Assembly: GCA_905199225.1 (NCBI GenBank)
Contig: CAJKFS010000016.1
Location: 1 to 47,897, forward strand
Origin: an uncultured Collinsella sp.
Lineage (GTDB): Bacteria > Actinomycetota > Coriobacteriia > Coriobacteriales > Coriobacteriaceae
DNA length: 47,897 nucleotides
Reading direction: 5' to 3'
The notes under the pieces are model-generated. The model saw only the letters and a list, made by a program, of their open reading frames with translations. It searched no databases and had not been told where the DNA came from. Every line of letters starts with the position of its first letter. The stretch's first letter is position 1. A program made the position numbers and the translations under genes. This document shows positions 6,364-15,346 of the stretch, one piece after another.

Positions 6364-7392
6364 CTACAGGTCGATGTGCGATTCCTTGATCGGGAACGGC
6401 TCCGCGAAGTGGCACGCGCAGCAGTGGCCCGATGCGACTTCCTTAAACTCGGGAAGCTTCTCAGAGCAGATACCCTGAGCGATTGGGCAGCGAGTGTGGA
6501 AACGGCAACCGGTCGGCGGATCCAGCGGTGACGGCGGATCGCCGGCGAGGATGATGCGCTTGCGGGTCTTCTGGATATCAGGATCGGGCACCGGCACGGC
6601 AGACAGCAGCGACTGCGTGTACGGATGGTGAGGCTCGCTGTAGAGCGTCTTCCAGTCCGAAACCTCGACCATCTTGCCCAGATACATAACGGCAACGCGA
6701 TCAGAAATGTGCTGCACGACGGAGAGGTCGTGAGCAATGAAGAGATAAGCAGTACCGAACTTATCCTGAAGCTCCTTCAGCAGGTTCAAAACCTGGGCCT
6801 GAATGGAAACGTCAAGTGCAGAGACAGGCTCGTCGCAGATGATCAGCTTGGGCTTCAGAGCGAACGCGCGGGCAATGCCGACACGCTGACGCTGACCGCC
6901 GGAGAACTCGTGCGGATAGCGGTTGATGTGCTCGGGGTTCAGACCGACGACGTCCAGCAGCTCGCGGACACGCTCAATACGCTCCTCCTTGGTGCCCACG
7001 CCGTGAATGGTCATGGGCTCGGAGACGATCTCGCCAATGGTCATACGAGGGTTCAGCGAAGCATAAGGATCCTGGAAGATAAACTGCATCTCGCGACGCA
7101 TGTCCTTGATCTCATGCTTGCTCATCTCGGCAACATCTTTGCCCTGGAAGAACACCTTACCGGCGGTCGGCTTGGTCAAGCGCATGATGGTGCGACCCGT
7201 CGTGGACTTACCGCAACCAGACTCACCAACCAGACCAAAGGTCTCGCCAGGATAAATCTCAAAAGAGATGTCATTTACAGCAGAGACGACACGCTTGGAG
7301 AAGCGCTTGGCGAACATGCCGGACTCAGCGGGAAACTCCTTAGAGAGGTGCTCGACCTTCAGGAGCGGAGTGCGCTCGTTGGTATCTGCCAT
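6364..7392 (-). CDS. oppF: Oligopeptide ABC transporter ATP-binding protein OppF
   Basis: 342 aa cytoplasmic ATPase that with OppD drives peptide import. Walker A GLVGESGCGKST, Q-loop FIFQDPYASLNP, signature FSGGQRQRVGIARA, Walker B LIICDEPVSALD and the H-loop FIAHDLSVV are all intact. The C-terminal oligo_HPY extension carries the cysteine motif GCRFHTRCPIAQGIC plus CCACH, which in Opp/Dpp ATPases can hold an iron-sulfur cluster. The ATG overlaps the oppD stop codon by one base (TAATG), so the two genes are translationally coupled. Last gene of oppABCDF. A large nested palindrome starts 17 bases past its stop. Confidence 0.93.
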   Translation of the reverse strand: MADTNERTPLLKVEHLSKEFPAESGMFAKRFSKRVVSAVNDISFEIYPGETFGLVGESGCGKSTTGRTIMRLTKPTAGKVFFQGKDVAEMSKHEIKDMRREMQFIFQDPYASLNPRMTIGEIVSEPMTIHGVGTKEERIERVRELLDVVGLNPEHINRYPHEFSGGQRQRVGIARAFALKPKLIICDEPVSALDVSIQAQVLNLLKELQDKFGTAYLFIAHDLSVVQHISDRVAVMYLGKMVEVSDWKTLYSEPHHPYTQSLLSAVPVPDPDIQKTRKRIILAGDPPSPLDPPTGCRFHTRCPIAQGICSEKLPEFKEVASGHCCACHFAEPFPIKESHIDL

Positions 7393-8483
7393 TACGCCTC
7401 GCCTCCCTTCTTGGAATCCTTGCGCGTACGGGACGTCTCAGGAGCGTTCTTGAGGAACTCGGGGTCACCGGAGTAGTGGCACGCAGAGTAATGACCAGAC
7501 TCGGTGACAACGCGCTCGGGGCGCTGCTTGCGGCACTTGTCCGTCGCATAGGGGCAGCGAGGAGAGAAGACGCAGCCCTCAGGCAGGTTCATGAGCGAAG
7601 GCGGGTTGCCGTGAATCGGCGTAAGAGGCTTCTTCTCTTCGATGGCCTGCTCCGGGATGGAGCGGATAAGGCCCCAGGTGTAGGGGTGGCGGCTCTCGTA
7701 GAAGATTTCCTCAGCAGTACCGAACTCGACGGGACGGCCGGCGTACATAACCATGATCTTGTCAGCCATATCGGCGACAACGCCCAGGTCATGGGTGATC
7801 ATGATGATGGCGTTGCCGTTCTTCTCCTGCATTTCCTGCATAAGCTCAATAATCTGAGCCTGAATGGTAACGTCCAAGGCAGTCGTGGGCTCGTCGGCAA
7901 TCAGAATATCGGGGTCGCAGGCAAGAGCCATAGCGATCATGACGCGCTGACGCATACCGCCAGAGAACTGGTGCGGATACTCATTGACGCGCTTCTCGGG
8001 CTCGGGAATGCCAACGAGGTCCAAAAGCTCGGTGGCGCGCTTGAGCGCCTCCTGCTTGGAGTAGCCACGGTGCAGACGAAGACCCTCGCCTACCTGCTTG
8101 CCGATCTTATAGACCGGGTTCAAGGAGGTCATAGGATCCTGGAAGATCATCGCGATATCGTTACCGCGAATGTGCTGCATCTCTTCCTCGGTCATCTCGA
8201 GGATAGAACGACCGCGATAGCGAACGTCGCCACCCTCAATCTTTCCCGGAGGCATCGAGATAAGGCCCATGATGGTCATGGCGGTCACGGACTTACCGGA
8301 GCCGGACTCACCGACGACACCCAGGGTCTCGCCGCGATCGAGCGTGTAGGACACACCGTCGACAGCGCGAACGACGCCGTCCTCGGTATGGAAATACATC
8401 TTAAGGTCATCGACCTCGAGCAGATGCTGGCCCTCGGGAACCGGCTGGTCCTTCAGGTCCACATAGTTCTTGTTCTTCTTCAT
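7392..8483 (-). CDS. oppD: Oligopeptide ABC transporter ATP-binding protein OppD
   Basis: 363 aa cytoplasmic ATPase paired with OppF. Walker A GVVGESGSGKSV, Q-loop MIFQDPMTSLNP, signature FSGGMRQRVMIAMA, Walker B ILIADEPTTALD and H-loop MITHDLGVV. The C-terminal oligo_HPY region has the cysteine pattern GCVFSPRCPYATDKC and a final ACH. The start lies two bases after the oppC stop (TAAGGATG), with the ribosome site inside the end of oppC. Confidence 0.93.
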   Translation of the reverse strand: MKKNKNYVDLKDQPVPEGQHLLEVDDLKMYFHTEDGVVRAVDGVSYTLDRGETLGVVGESGSGKSVTAMTIMGLISMPPGKIEGGDVRYRGRSILEMTEEEMQHIRGNDIAMIFQDPMTSLNPVYKIGKQVGEGLRLHRGYSKQEALKRATELLDLVGIPEPEKRVNEYPHQFSGGMRQRVMIAMALACDPDILIADEPTTALDVTIQAQIIELMQEMQEKNGNAIIMITHDLGVVADMADKIMVMYAGRPVEFGTAEEIFYESRHPYTWGLIRSIPEQAIEEKKPLTPIHGNPPSLMNLPEGCVFSPRCPYATDKCRKQRPERVVTESGHYSACHYSGDPEFLKNAPETSRTRKDSKKGGEA

Positions 8484-8485
8484 CC

Positions 8486-9421
8486 TTATGCGTCCTTCAT
8501 CTTGACGTCGAGGGCGTCGCGCAAACCGTCACCCAGCAGGGTGAAGGCGAGCACCGTCGAGAGAATTGCCAGACCGGGCATGATCATCATCCAGGGAGCA
8601 GTCAGCAGATACTGCTGACCGTCCTGAATCATGGAGCCCCACGAAGGCGTAGGCGGAATAACGCCCATGCCGAGGAAGGACAGAGCAGACTCGGTCAGGA
8701 TGGCGCCACCAATGTTCATGGTCGCGTAGACCACGATGGAGGCGACGGAGTTCGGGAAGATGTGACGCACGACGATACGAGCATCAGATGCACCCATCGC
8801 GCGCGCAGCATCAACATAGTCGTTTTCCTTGACGGTCAAGATCGCAGAGCGGAAGACGCGCGCAATCGAAGGCCAGCCGAGAATACCGATGGCGATAAAG
8901 ACGTTCTGAAGACCGCGGCCGATAACGGCGATCATGGCGACAACGAACAGCACGTACGGGAACGCCAGGAAGATGTCCGCACAGCGCATGATGATCGTAT
9001 CCCAGATGCCGCCGTAGAAACCGGCCAGAGCACCCATGACCAGACCGATCAGCGTGGAAATCGCGGTGGCCATAATTCCGACAGACAGCGAAACGCGTGC
9101 ACCGTAGATAACACGGACGAGAATGTCACGACCAAGGGCATCGGTGCCAAACGGGTGCTCGGCACACGGAGCCAGCAGCGATGTCTCGGCCATGGTAGTC
9201 GAATCGGAAGCCGTCGGCGAACCGAGCCAGGGCTTAGCCCACAGATCTGCGGTCAGGGCAACCACAACGACGATGATGATCCAGCAGACACCGATAACGG
9301 CGAGCTTGTTCTTACGAAGACGCTTAAAAGCGTCGCCCCACAGCGTGCGGGACTTGGCGGGAGCAGATGCGACCTTGGTGGCGGTAGCCTGCTCCTGAGA
9401 CTGAGAATCAGTTTCCTGCAT
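8486..9421 (-). CDS. oppC: Oligopeptide ABC transporter permease OppC
   Basis: 311 aa inner-membrane permease. A cytoplasmic N-terminus of about 40 residues rich in Gln/Ser precedes the first transmembrane helix (LAVIGVCWIIIVVVVALTA). The periplasmic segment has HPFGTDALGRDILVRVIYGAR, the family hallmark. Five further helices follow, with the EAA-type loop AARAMGASDARIVVRHIFPN contacting the ATPase. The ATG has GGGAGG upstream. It lies 14 bases after oppB, which encodes the other permease half. Confidence 0.92.
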   Translation of the reverse strand: MQETDSQSQEQATATKVASAPAKSRTLWGDAFKRLRKNKLAVIGVCWIIIVVVVALTADLWAKPWLGSPTASDSTTMAETSLLAPCAEHPFGTDALGRDILVRVIYGARVSLSVGIMATAISTLIGLVMGALAGFYGGIWDTIIMRCADIFLAFPYVLFVVAMIAVIGRGLQNVFIAIGILGWPSIARVFRSAILTVKENDYVDAARAMGASDARIVVRHIFPNSVASIVVYATMNIGGAILTESALSFLGMGVIPPTPSWGSMIQDGQQYLLTAPWMMIMPGLAILSTVLAFTLLGDGLRDALDVKMKDA

Positions 9422-9435
9422 GAGACGTACCTCCC

Positions 9436-10473
9436 TTAGGCCTTATCCGACGGACCGCCAAGGCGGATGCGCGGGTCGAGGAATGCATAGCTAATGTCGA
9501 CGAGCAGGTTGATCACCATGACGACGACGACGATGAGCGTAACGCCGCCCATAACGATGGGCCAGTCACGCATGCTAATGGCGCGATAGACCTCATAGCC
9601 GATACCGGGCCAGTTGAAGACCGTCTCGGTCAGGATGGCGCCCGAAAGCATGCCACCAAAGTCGACACCAATATAGGTAACGACGGGGATGAGTGCATTC
9701 TTAAGCGCATGCTTGATGATGATCGCACGATTGGAGAGACCCTTGGCCTTTGCCGTGCGGATGTAATCCTGGTTCATGACGTCAAGCAGCTGCGAGCGCA
9801 TAATGCGGGCAGCATAAGCGGTCGAAACCGAAGCCAGCGTAATGGTCGGAAGCACATAGTGCATCCAATCCTGATACTGAGAGCTGGCACCGCCGGCACC
9901 CGAGATCGGCATGGAGAATGCACCGCCCGTGGCGTCCTTGAGAATGACGCCAAAGAACAGCTGCAGCAACATACCGAGCCAGAAGGCCGGAACGGCAACG
10001 AGGATCGACGTGGTGAGCGTTACCAAAATATCCCAGAAGGAATAACGCTTTACCGCCGAAATGATACCCGCACCGATACCCATGATTGCCTCGAGCACGA
10101 TGGCGCACGCGGCAAGTTTGACCGTATACGGATACTTCTGGGCAAAGATTTCCGTAACCGGCAGCTTGCGCTGATACGAATTGCCCAGATCGCCATGAAG
10201 CAGGCCGTTCATGTAATACAAGTAACGGTCCACGAGCGACGTTTGAACGGGGTCGCCGTTCTCGTCAAGGATCGCGTTGCCGTCCTCGTCCGACTGGACC
10301 AGGTGATAGCGGACGCGAAGCTGAAGCTCCACCTCGGGGGATAGAGCCTTGTCTCCACCGATCAGCTTGATCGGATCTCCCGGCACGATATTCTGGAGGG
10401 CGAACAGAATCAGCGTAACGCCCAAAAACACCGGGATGAACTGAAGCACACGTTTAACGATGTACTTACCCAT
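9436..10473 (-). CDS. oppB: Oligopeptide ABC transporter permease OppB
   Basis: 345 aa inner-membrane permease, first of the two permease genes. The N-terminus MGKYIVKRVLQFIPVFLGVTLILFAL is the usual OppB/DppB first helix. The EAA-type loop TAKAKGLSNRAIIIKHALKNA lies near residue 245, and about six membrane segments can be counted. ATG 10473 is preceded by AGGGGAG. A hairpin separates it from oppA, which would let the binding protein be made in excess. Confidence 0.92.
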   Translation of the reverse strand: MGKYIVKRVLQFIPVFLGVTLILFALQNIVPGDPIKLIGGDKALSPEVELQLRVRYHLVQSDEDGNAILDENGDPVQTSLVDRYLYYMNGLLHGDLGNSYQRKLPVTEIFAQKYPYTVKLAACAIVLEAIMGIGAGIISAVKRYSFWDILVTLTTSILVAVPAFWLGMLLQLFFGVILKDATGGAFSMPISGAGGASSQYQDWMHYVLPTITLASVSTAYAARIMRSQLLDVMNQDYIRTAKAKGLSNRAIIIKHALKNALIPVVTYIGVDFGGMLSGAILTETVFNWPGIGYEVYRAISMRDWPIVMGGVTLIVVVVMVINLLVDISYAFLDPRIRLGGPSDKA

Positions 10474-10503
10474 ACCACTCCCCTATCTAGGGATTAACCT
10501 AAA

Positions 10504-10536
10504 TGGGATGCCGGTCGCCAGACCGGCATCCCAAAA
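10504..10536 (-). terminator. Hairpin between oppA and oppB (partial terminator or mRNA stabiliser)
   Basis: Near-perfect stem GGGATGCCGGTC/GACCGGCATCCC with a four-base loop. On the minus strand it is followed by ATTTAGG rather than a true T-run. Because oppB lacks an obvious promoter after it, it most likely protects the oppA transcript and reduces, rather than stops, read-through. Confidence 0.65.
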
Positions 10537-10629
10537 TTACCATCAGCCAGTTTACCCCAGGTTAGGGAGAACTGTATGTTTCCCATGAGGTCTACGTAAA
10601 TACTTGACCCTCACGGAAGCTGCAAACTC

Positions 10630-12306
10630 TTAGGCGAGCTCAGCGGTACCCAGCTCGGCATGCTTCTGCGGATCGACATAGAGGTGCTTGATGCGATCGG
10701 AGCCGGCGATGGTGTGCGTGTAGAACATCACCGGGATGACCGGGCAGTCGGCAGCGACCATTGCGTCGGCCTCCTGCATCTTAGCAACGCGCTCTTTGTC
10801 GTCAACCGTAGTGCGAGCCTCGTCGACCTTAGCGTCGAACTCGGGGTTGTTGTAACCGGAACGGTTGTCGCCACCGAGGGAGTCGGAGTGGAACAGCGGA
10901 TACAGGAAGTTGTCCATGATCGGGTAGTCGGCAATCCAGCCCAGACGACCGAACTGATAGTCGAAGTTCTGATACTGCTCGAGCAGGGCAGACCACTCGG
11001 GGGTATCAGAGACAGCGGTAACGCCCACCTTGGCGAGGTCGCCGATGATGGACTCCATGATCTCCTTGTGACCACCGTCCTGGTTGTAGGAAAGGGTCAC
11101 GCTGATGCCACGGTCGCCGTTAGCGCCAGCAGGAGCAACCTTGTCGAGGTACTCGTTAGCCTTGTCGACGTCGTAGGCGCAGAACTCCCATGCGCCCTCC
11201 TTGTAGCCATCGATGCCCGGAGGAACAATGCCGTCGGCGGGGGTACGGGTACCCTTGAAGATGGTCTTGCAGATGGCCTCACGGTTGATGGCCAGGGAGA
11301 TACCCCTGCGCAGGTCGGCGTTGTTGAACGGCTCGGCCGTGGTGTTGCAGGTCAGATAGTACGTGGAAGGCTCGGCGCCGAGCAGCATGCGCTCGCCGTC
11401 ACCCATGGTGTAGCCGTCCTTGGACACGCCGCGATCCTTCTTGGCGGCATCGATCTGAGCGACGGGAACGTCGCAGACATCGAGGTTACCGGCCTGGAAC
11501 TCCTTGTAAGCGGTCTCCATGTCCTTGATGACCTGGAAGTGGATGCCATCGATCTTGGCCTTGTCGCCATAGTAATCGTCGAACTTCTTGACGTTGATCT
11601 CCTGGCCATCCTCCCACTTGCCGTCCATCATGAACGGGCCGTTACCGACCGGGGCAAGATAGAAGCTCTTGACATCGGACTCGGCGCACTCGGGAACCGG
11701 GGCCAGAGCCGGATGAGAGGCGACGAAGGGGAAGTCGGCGTAAGCGGAAGACAGCTTGACGACGAGGGTCTCATCGTCGGGGCACGTAACACCGCTGAGC
11801 TCGGTAGCGTTTCCGGCAAGCAGGTCGTCATAACCCTCGACCATGGAAAGGTGATAGGAGACCTCGGAAGGACCGTACTCGGTAGCGATGGCCGACTTGG
11901 TGTTGACCAGACGCTCCCAACCGAGCTTGAAGGACTTGGAGGTAACGTCGTCACCGTTGTGGAACTTGGCCTTCTTGATCTTGAAGGTAAACTCGGTGGC
12001 GTCGTCGTTGGACTCAAAGGACTCGCAAGCCAGCGGAACGATCTCGCCCTTCTCGGCGTCGTAAGAGGTCAGAGCGTCAAAGAGCTGGTACTCGACCTGA
12101 GTGCCCTGGTCCTCCTGGACATTGTAGGGGTCGATGCAGACCGGGTTGTTGATGTAGAAGTTCAGCGTCGAACCGGACTCAGAACCGGAAGCGTCGCCAC
12201 CCTTCTTGCCACATGCGGCAAGAAAAGCCATGGAGCTCGCAGCAAGGGTGCCGCCAACAAAGGCGCGACGACCCATAACGGGCTGGTGGAACATAGAATC
12301 AGCCAT
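10630..12306 (-). CDS. oppA: Oligopeptide-binding lipoprotein OppA
   Basis: 558 aa extracellular solute-binding lipoprotein (SBP_bac_5 family) delivering peptides to OppBCDF. The signal peptide has a twin-arginine-like GRRAFVGG and a lipobox LAAC with Cys32 as the lipidated residue, then a Gly/Ser-rich linker. The mature part has the family's NPVCIDPYNV...LFDALTSYD opening and SFKLGWERLVN. ATG 12306 has AAGGAGG five bases upstream. First gene of the opp operon. A candidate promoter (12406-12434) and a LacI-type operator-like string lie about 100 bases upstream. Confidence 0.9.
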   Translation of the reverse strand: MADSMFHQPVMGRRAFVGGTLAASSMAFLAACGKKGGDASGSESGSTLNFYINNPVCIDPYNVQEDQGTQVEYQLFDALTSYDAEKGEIVPLACESFESNDDATEFTFKIKKAKFHNGDDVTSKSFKLGWERLVNTKSAIATEYGPSEVSYHLSMVEGYDDLLAGNATELSGVTCPDDETLVVKLSSAYADFPFVASHPALAPVPECAESDVKSFYLAPVGNGPFMMDGKWEDGQEINVKKFDDYYGDKAKIDGIHFQVIKDMETAYKEFQAGNLDVCDVPVAQIDAAKKDRGVSKDGYTMGDGERMLLGAEPSTYYLTCNTTAEPFNNADLRRGISLAINREAICKTIFKGTRTPADGIVPPGIDGYKEGAWEFCAYDVDKANEYLDKVAPAGANGDRGISVTLSYNQDGGHKEIMESIIGDLAKVGVTAVSDTPEWSALLEQYQNFDYQFGRLGWIADYPIMDNFLYPLFHSDSLGGDNRSGYNNPEFDAKVDEARTTVDDKERVAKMQEADAMVAADCPVIPVMFYTHTIAGSDRIKHLYVDPQKHAELGTAELA

Positions 12307-12547
12307 GCCATCCTCCTTATGAGATAGGACAAAGAAATGTTCAGTCGGACACATGTCGAAACAATCCGATCCGAACCATCAAAACGCCGCCCGCTGCTAT
12401 GGCTGGTTATGCACAACGGACCAACGTTTTGCAATACAGTAGCGCATTTTATACACAATTTGGGGCTAATTCCGGTTAACGGTCGAGAATTTCTTTAGTT
12501 GGGCGAAGTATGTGGGGATATTTTGACTCTGTTACAAATATGTAAAC
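12307..12547. other. Regulatory region upstream of oppA
   Basis: Between the oppA start and the secG terminator. On the minus strand TTGCAA (12429-12434) and CATAAC (12406-12411) are exactly 17 bases apart and form the best promoter candidate. A second -10-like TATAAA lies about 40 bases further upstream. The string GCAAAACGTTGG (centre at about 12425) overlaps the first -35 and resembles the AAAACGTTTT palindrome upstream of gap. Confidence 0.45.
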
Positions 12548-12579
12548 AAAAAGGGTCCCGCACTTACGGGACCCTTTTT
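12548..12579 (-). terminator. Terminator of secG, usable on both strands
   Basis: AAAAAGGGTCCCG-CACTTAC-GGGACCCTTTTT: stem of about 12 bp with A-run and T-run on either side. It lies 22 bases past the secG stop on the minus strand. Confidence 0.93.
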
Positions 12580-12600
12580 GAATATTTATGCGGCTCGTGC

Positions 12601-12855
12601 TTAGTAGCCGAAGATGCCCTGCGGGAAGAAGAACATGCACAGCACGACGCACACGGCAAACACGACAGCCATGATGACGGTCAGTCGGTCGAGGTTCTGC
12701 TCCATGACGCCCGTGGCAGAGCTGGAGTTATACAGCGAGCTGGCGATCATATCCGAAACGCCGGTGCCCTTACCGGAATGCATCAGGACGAGAATCGTCA
12801 GCGCCACGGCAGAGACAGCCCAAACGACAAACAGAAGAATCTGGAACGGACCCAT
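12601..12855 (-). CDS. secG: Preprotein translocase subunit SecG
   Basis: 84 aa membrane protein, the small non-essential partner of SecYE that helps SecA-driven export. Two hydrophobic helices are visible (about 5-24 and 59-78), with the loop LMHSGKGTGVSDM matching the family's hallmark after the first helix. Length is typical. ATG 12855 has AAGGAG seven bases upstream. It has its own terminator and follows gpmI and that gene's terminator. secG downstream of tpiA is a common actinobacterial order; here gpmI lies in between. Confidence 0.85.
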   Translation of the reverse strand: MGPFQILLFVVWAVSAVALTILVLMHSGKGTGVSDMIASSLYNSSSATGVMEQNLDRLTVIMAVVFAVCVVLCMFFFPQGIFGY

Positions 12856-12957
12856 AGATAAGCTCCTTAATAGAACAGTTTAAACTCCAGTACTGTACCA
12901 CAATCCCCCGCTCTCCCCTACCTGCCACTCAAGGACGGGGTGGAAATGGCAGAAATA

Positions 12958-12994
12958 CCAAAAAGGGGGTTGTCCGGTTGTGGACAACCCCCTT
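12958..12994 (-). terminator. Terminator of the pgk-tpiA-gpmI operon
   Basis: 13-bp stem AAGGGGGTTGTCC/GGACAACCCCCTT with a six-base loop, followed on the minus strand by TTTGG. Located 25 bases past the gpmI stop. Confidence 0.92.
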
Positions 12995-13019
12995 ACTAGA
13001 AAACGGTATTTGTTTTCTA

Positions 13020-14573
13020 TTAGGCCTCGGTGGCGAGCACGCGGCCCGTCATCTCGGCGGAAGGCTCAATACCAGCCATGGTGAGCATGGTCGGAGCGAT
13101 ATCGGAAAGACGGCCGTCCTCGATACCGGTGAGCTTGGCCTTCTCATCAACGATGATGAACGGAACGCGGTTGGTGGTGTGAGCCGTAAACGGATGCTTG
13201 GAACCGTCGGAAGCAACGTCAAACATGTGATCGGCGTTGCCGTGGTCGGCGGTAATCAGCGCAAAGCCGCCCTTGGCGAGAATCGCCGGGACAACCTTAG
13301 ACAGGGCATCGTCAACGGCCTCGACGGCCTTAACGGCGGCGTCGAAGACACCGGTGTGACCAACCATGTCGCAGTTCGCGAAGTTCACGATGTAGAAATC
13401 AGCGCGATCCTCGTTGATGGCGGCGACAAGCTTCTCGGTAACCTCGGGAGCGCTCATCTCGGGCTGCAGATCGTAGGTAGCGACCTTGGGGGAAGCGACG
13501 AGCACGCGCTCCTCGCCCTCCTTGGGCTCCTCGATGCCGCCGTTGAGGAAGAACGTCACGTGGGCGTACTTCTCGGTCTCGGCGGTGTGCAGCTGCTTCA
13601 GGCCGTTGGCGGCGATAACGTCGGCCAGGACGTTCTCGGGGAACGTCTTGGGGAAGGCGACCTCGACGTCAAACGTCGGATCGTACTCGGTCATCGTCAC
13701 AAAGTGCGAAAGCTTGATCTGCTCGCGCTCAAAGCCGTCGAACTCCTTGTCCGTGAACACGCGGGTCATCTGACGAGCGCGGTCGGGACGGAAGTTGAAG
13801 AAGATGGCCGCGTCGCCCTCGTGGATGCCCTCGTTGTGGGCAGCGAAGGGCTCGACGAACTCGTCGCCGCGCGGATCCTTCTCGTAGTAGGCCTTGATAC
13901 CGGCAACAGGGTCGACATCGGCATCGGACGCGTTGACCATGACGTCGTAGGCACGCTGGATGCGCTCCCAACGGTTGTCGCGGTCCATGGCCCAATAACG
14001 GCCCGAGACGGTGGCAACGCGAGCGTCGCAACCGGTCTCCTCGGAGATCTTAGCCAGGAAGGCGCAGAACTCACTCATGTAGCCAGCGCCGGACTGCGGG
14101 TCAACGTCGCGGCCATCCATGAAGGCGTGGACGCGAACGGTCTTGACACCGTGCTCGGCAGCCATCTTGACCAGAGCCTCGACGTGGTTCATGTGAGAAT
14201 GAACACCGCCAGGGCTCATAAGGCCCATGAGGTGAAGAGTCTTGGCGTCAGCCTTGACGTCGTCCATAGCCTTGACGAAGACCTCGTTCTTGGCGATGGA
14301 GCCGTCCTTGATGGCGTTGTTGATGCGCGAAAGCTCCTGGAACACGATGCGGCCGGCACCGATGTTGAGGTGACCCACCTCGGAGTTGCCCATCTGGCCA
14401 TCGGGAAGACCCACGTCCTCGCCCGAAGCGCCGAGCGTGGTGTGGGGGTACTTCTCATACAGGCTATCAAGGAAGGGCGTCTTGGCAGCGGCGACGGCGT
14501 TCTCGCCATCGGACGGAGCCAGGCCGCAGCCGTCCATGATGATCAGGAGTGCAGGAAGATGACGTTGTGCCAT
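13020..14573 (-). CDS. gpmI: 2,3-bisphosphoglycerate-independent phosphoglycerate mutase
   Basis: 517 aa cytosolic glycolytic enzyme converting 3- to 2-phosphoglycerate through a phosphoserine intermediate and two Mn ions. IIMDGCG holds the metal-binding Asp14. GQMGNSEVGHLNIGAGR holds the catalytic Ser64. VHSHMNHV, AFMDGRDVDP and the C-terminal TADHGNADHM motif are present. Full family length. The start is five bases after the tpiA stop, so it is part of pgk-tpiA-gpmI. No enolase gene follows in this window. Confidence 0.96.
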   Translation of the reverse strand: MAQRHLPALLIIMDGCGLAPSDGENAVAAAKTPFLDSLYEKYPHTTLGASGEDVGLPDGQMGNSEVGHLNIGAGRIVFQELSRINNAIKDGSIAKNEVFVKAMDDVKADAKTLHLMGLMSPGGVHSHMNHVEALVKMAAEHGVKTVRVHAFMDGRDVDPQSGAGYMSEFCAFLAKISEETGCDARVATVSGRYWAMDRDNRWERIQRAYDVMVNASDADVDPVAGIKAYYEKDPRGDEFVEPFAAHNEGIHEGDAAIFFNFRPDRARQMTRVFTDKEFDGFEREQIKLSHFVTMTEYDPTFDVEVAFPKTFPENVLADVIAANGLKQLHTAETEKYAHVTFFLNGGIEEPKEGEERVLVASPKVATYDLQPEMSAPEVTEKLVAAINEDRADFYIVNFANCDMVGHTGVFDAAVKAVEAVDDALSKVVPAILAKGGFALITADHGNADHMFDVASDGSKHPFTAHTTNRVPFIIVDEKAKLTGIEDGRLSDIAPTMLTMAGIEPSAEMTGRVLATEA

Positions 14574-14578
14574 ATGTC

Positions 14579-15346
14579 CTACTCGCCTGCCTTGACGACC
14601 ATAGAGGCGAAGTCGGCAGCCTTGAGCGAAGCGCCGCCCACGAGGGCGCCGTCAACGTCGGGCTTGGCGACGAGCTCGGCGATGTTACCGGGCTTGGCAG
14701 AGCCACCATAGAGAACGCGAATGCCGTTAGCGAGCTCCTCGCCGAACATCTCCTTGAGGGTCTCACGGATAGCGCCGCAGACCTCCTGAGCGTCCTCGGC
14801 GGTAGCGGTCTTGCCGGTGCCGATGGCCCAGATGGGCTCGTAGGCCACGACGACCTGCTTGGGGCAGGTGATCTCAAGACCAGCAAGGCCAGCCTTGACC
14901 TGGTTCACGACGTGCTCGACATAGGTGCCAGCCTCGCGGACCTCAAGGGACTCGCCGCAGCAGAAGACGGGAACAAGACCTGCGGCAACGAGGGCCTTGG
15001 CCTTCATGTTCTGATCCTCGTCGGTCTCGTGGAAGTAGTCGCGACGCTCAGAGTGACCGATGATGCAGTAGGTGCAGCCAGCGGACTTGAGCATGTCGCA
15101 AGAGGACTCACCGGTGAAGGCACCCTTGGCCTCCCAGTACACGTTCTGTGCACCGAGGGCGATGGGGGCAGCCTGAATGCGGTCATGAACCGTGGTGATG
15201 TCGATGGTCGGAGGGCAGACGAGCACCTCGACGCCGGCCGGAACCTCGGGCAGAGCCTGAGCCAGCTCGTCGGCGAGCTTGGCGGCCTCGGCGACGTCGT
15301 TGTTCATCTTCCAGTTGCCAGCGATAAGAAGGGTGCGATTAGGCAT
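14579..15346 (-). CDS. tpiA: Triosephosphate isomerase
   Basis: 255 aa cytosolic TIM-barrel enzyme interconverting dihydroxyacetone phosphate and glyceraldehyde-3-phosphate. AGNWKMN (Lys13), GHSERR (His at about 96) and YEPIWAIGTGKTA (catalytic Glu at about 168) are intact, as is the phosphate-binding LYGGSAKPGN. I chose ATG 15346 (PNRTLLIAGNWK) over upstream frame starts because it has GGAGG nine bases upstream and matches family length. It overlaps the end of pgk by eight bases. Confidence 0.96.
   Translation of the reverse strand: MPNRTLLIAGNWKMNNDVAEAAKLADELAQALPEVPAGVEVLVCPPTIDITTVHDRIQAAPIALGAQNVYWEAKGAFTGESSCDMLKSAGCTYCIIGHSERRDYFHETDEDQNMKAKALVAAGLVPVFCCGESLEVREAGTYVEHVVNQVKAGLAGLEITCPKQVVVAYEPIWAIGTGKTATAEDAQEVCGAIRETLKEMFGEELANGIRVLYGGSAKPGNIAELVAKPDVDGALVGGASLKAADFASMVVKAGE

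Noticed and set aside
10660..12327. Long plus-strand open frame (555 aa) opposite oppA
   Set aside because: It is the antisense shadow of a gene with clear lipoprotein and SBP motifs; its translation is rich in simple Val/Leu/Asp patterns typical of G+C-rich reverse frames and shows no domain.
12307..12547. Riboswitch upstream of oppA
   Set aside because: No recognised aptamer pattern (such as T-box, SAM, lysine or TPP motifs) could be found; only promoter-like and operator-like strings.
12978..14711. Plus-strand open frame (577 aa) opposite gpmI
   Set aside because: Antisense shadow of gpmI, whose catalytic motifs are complete; no ribosome site for the plus frame.
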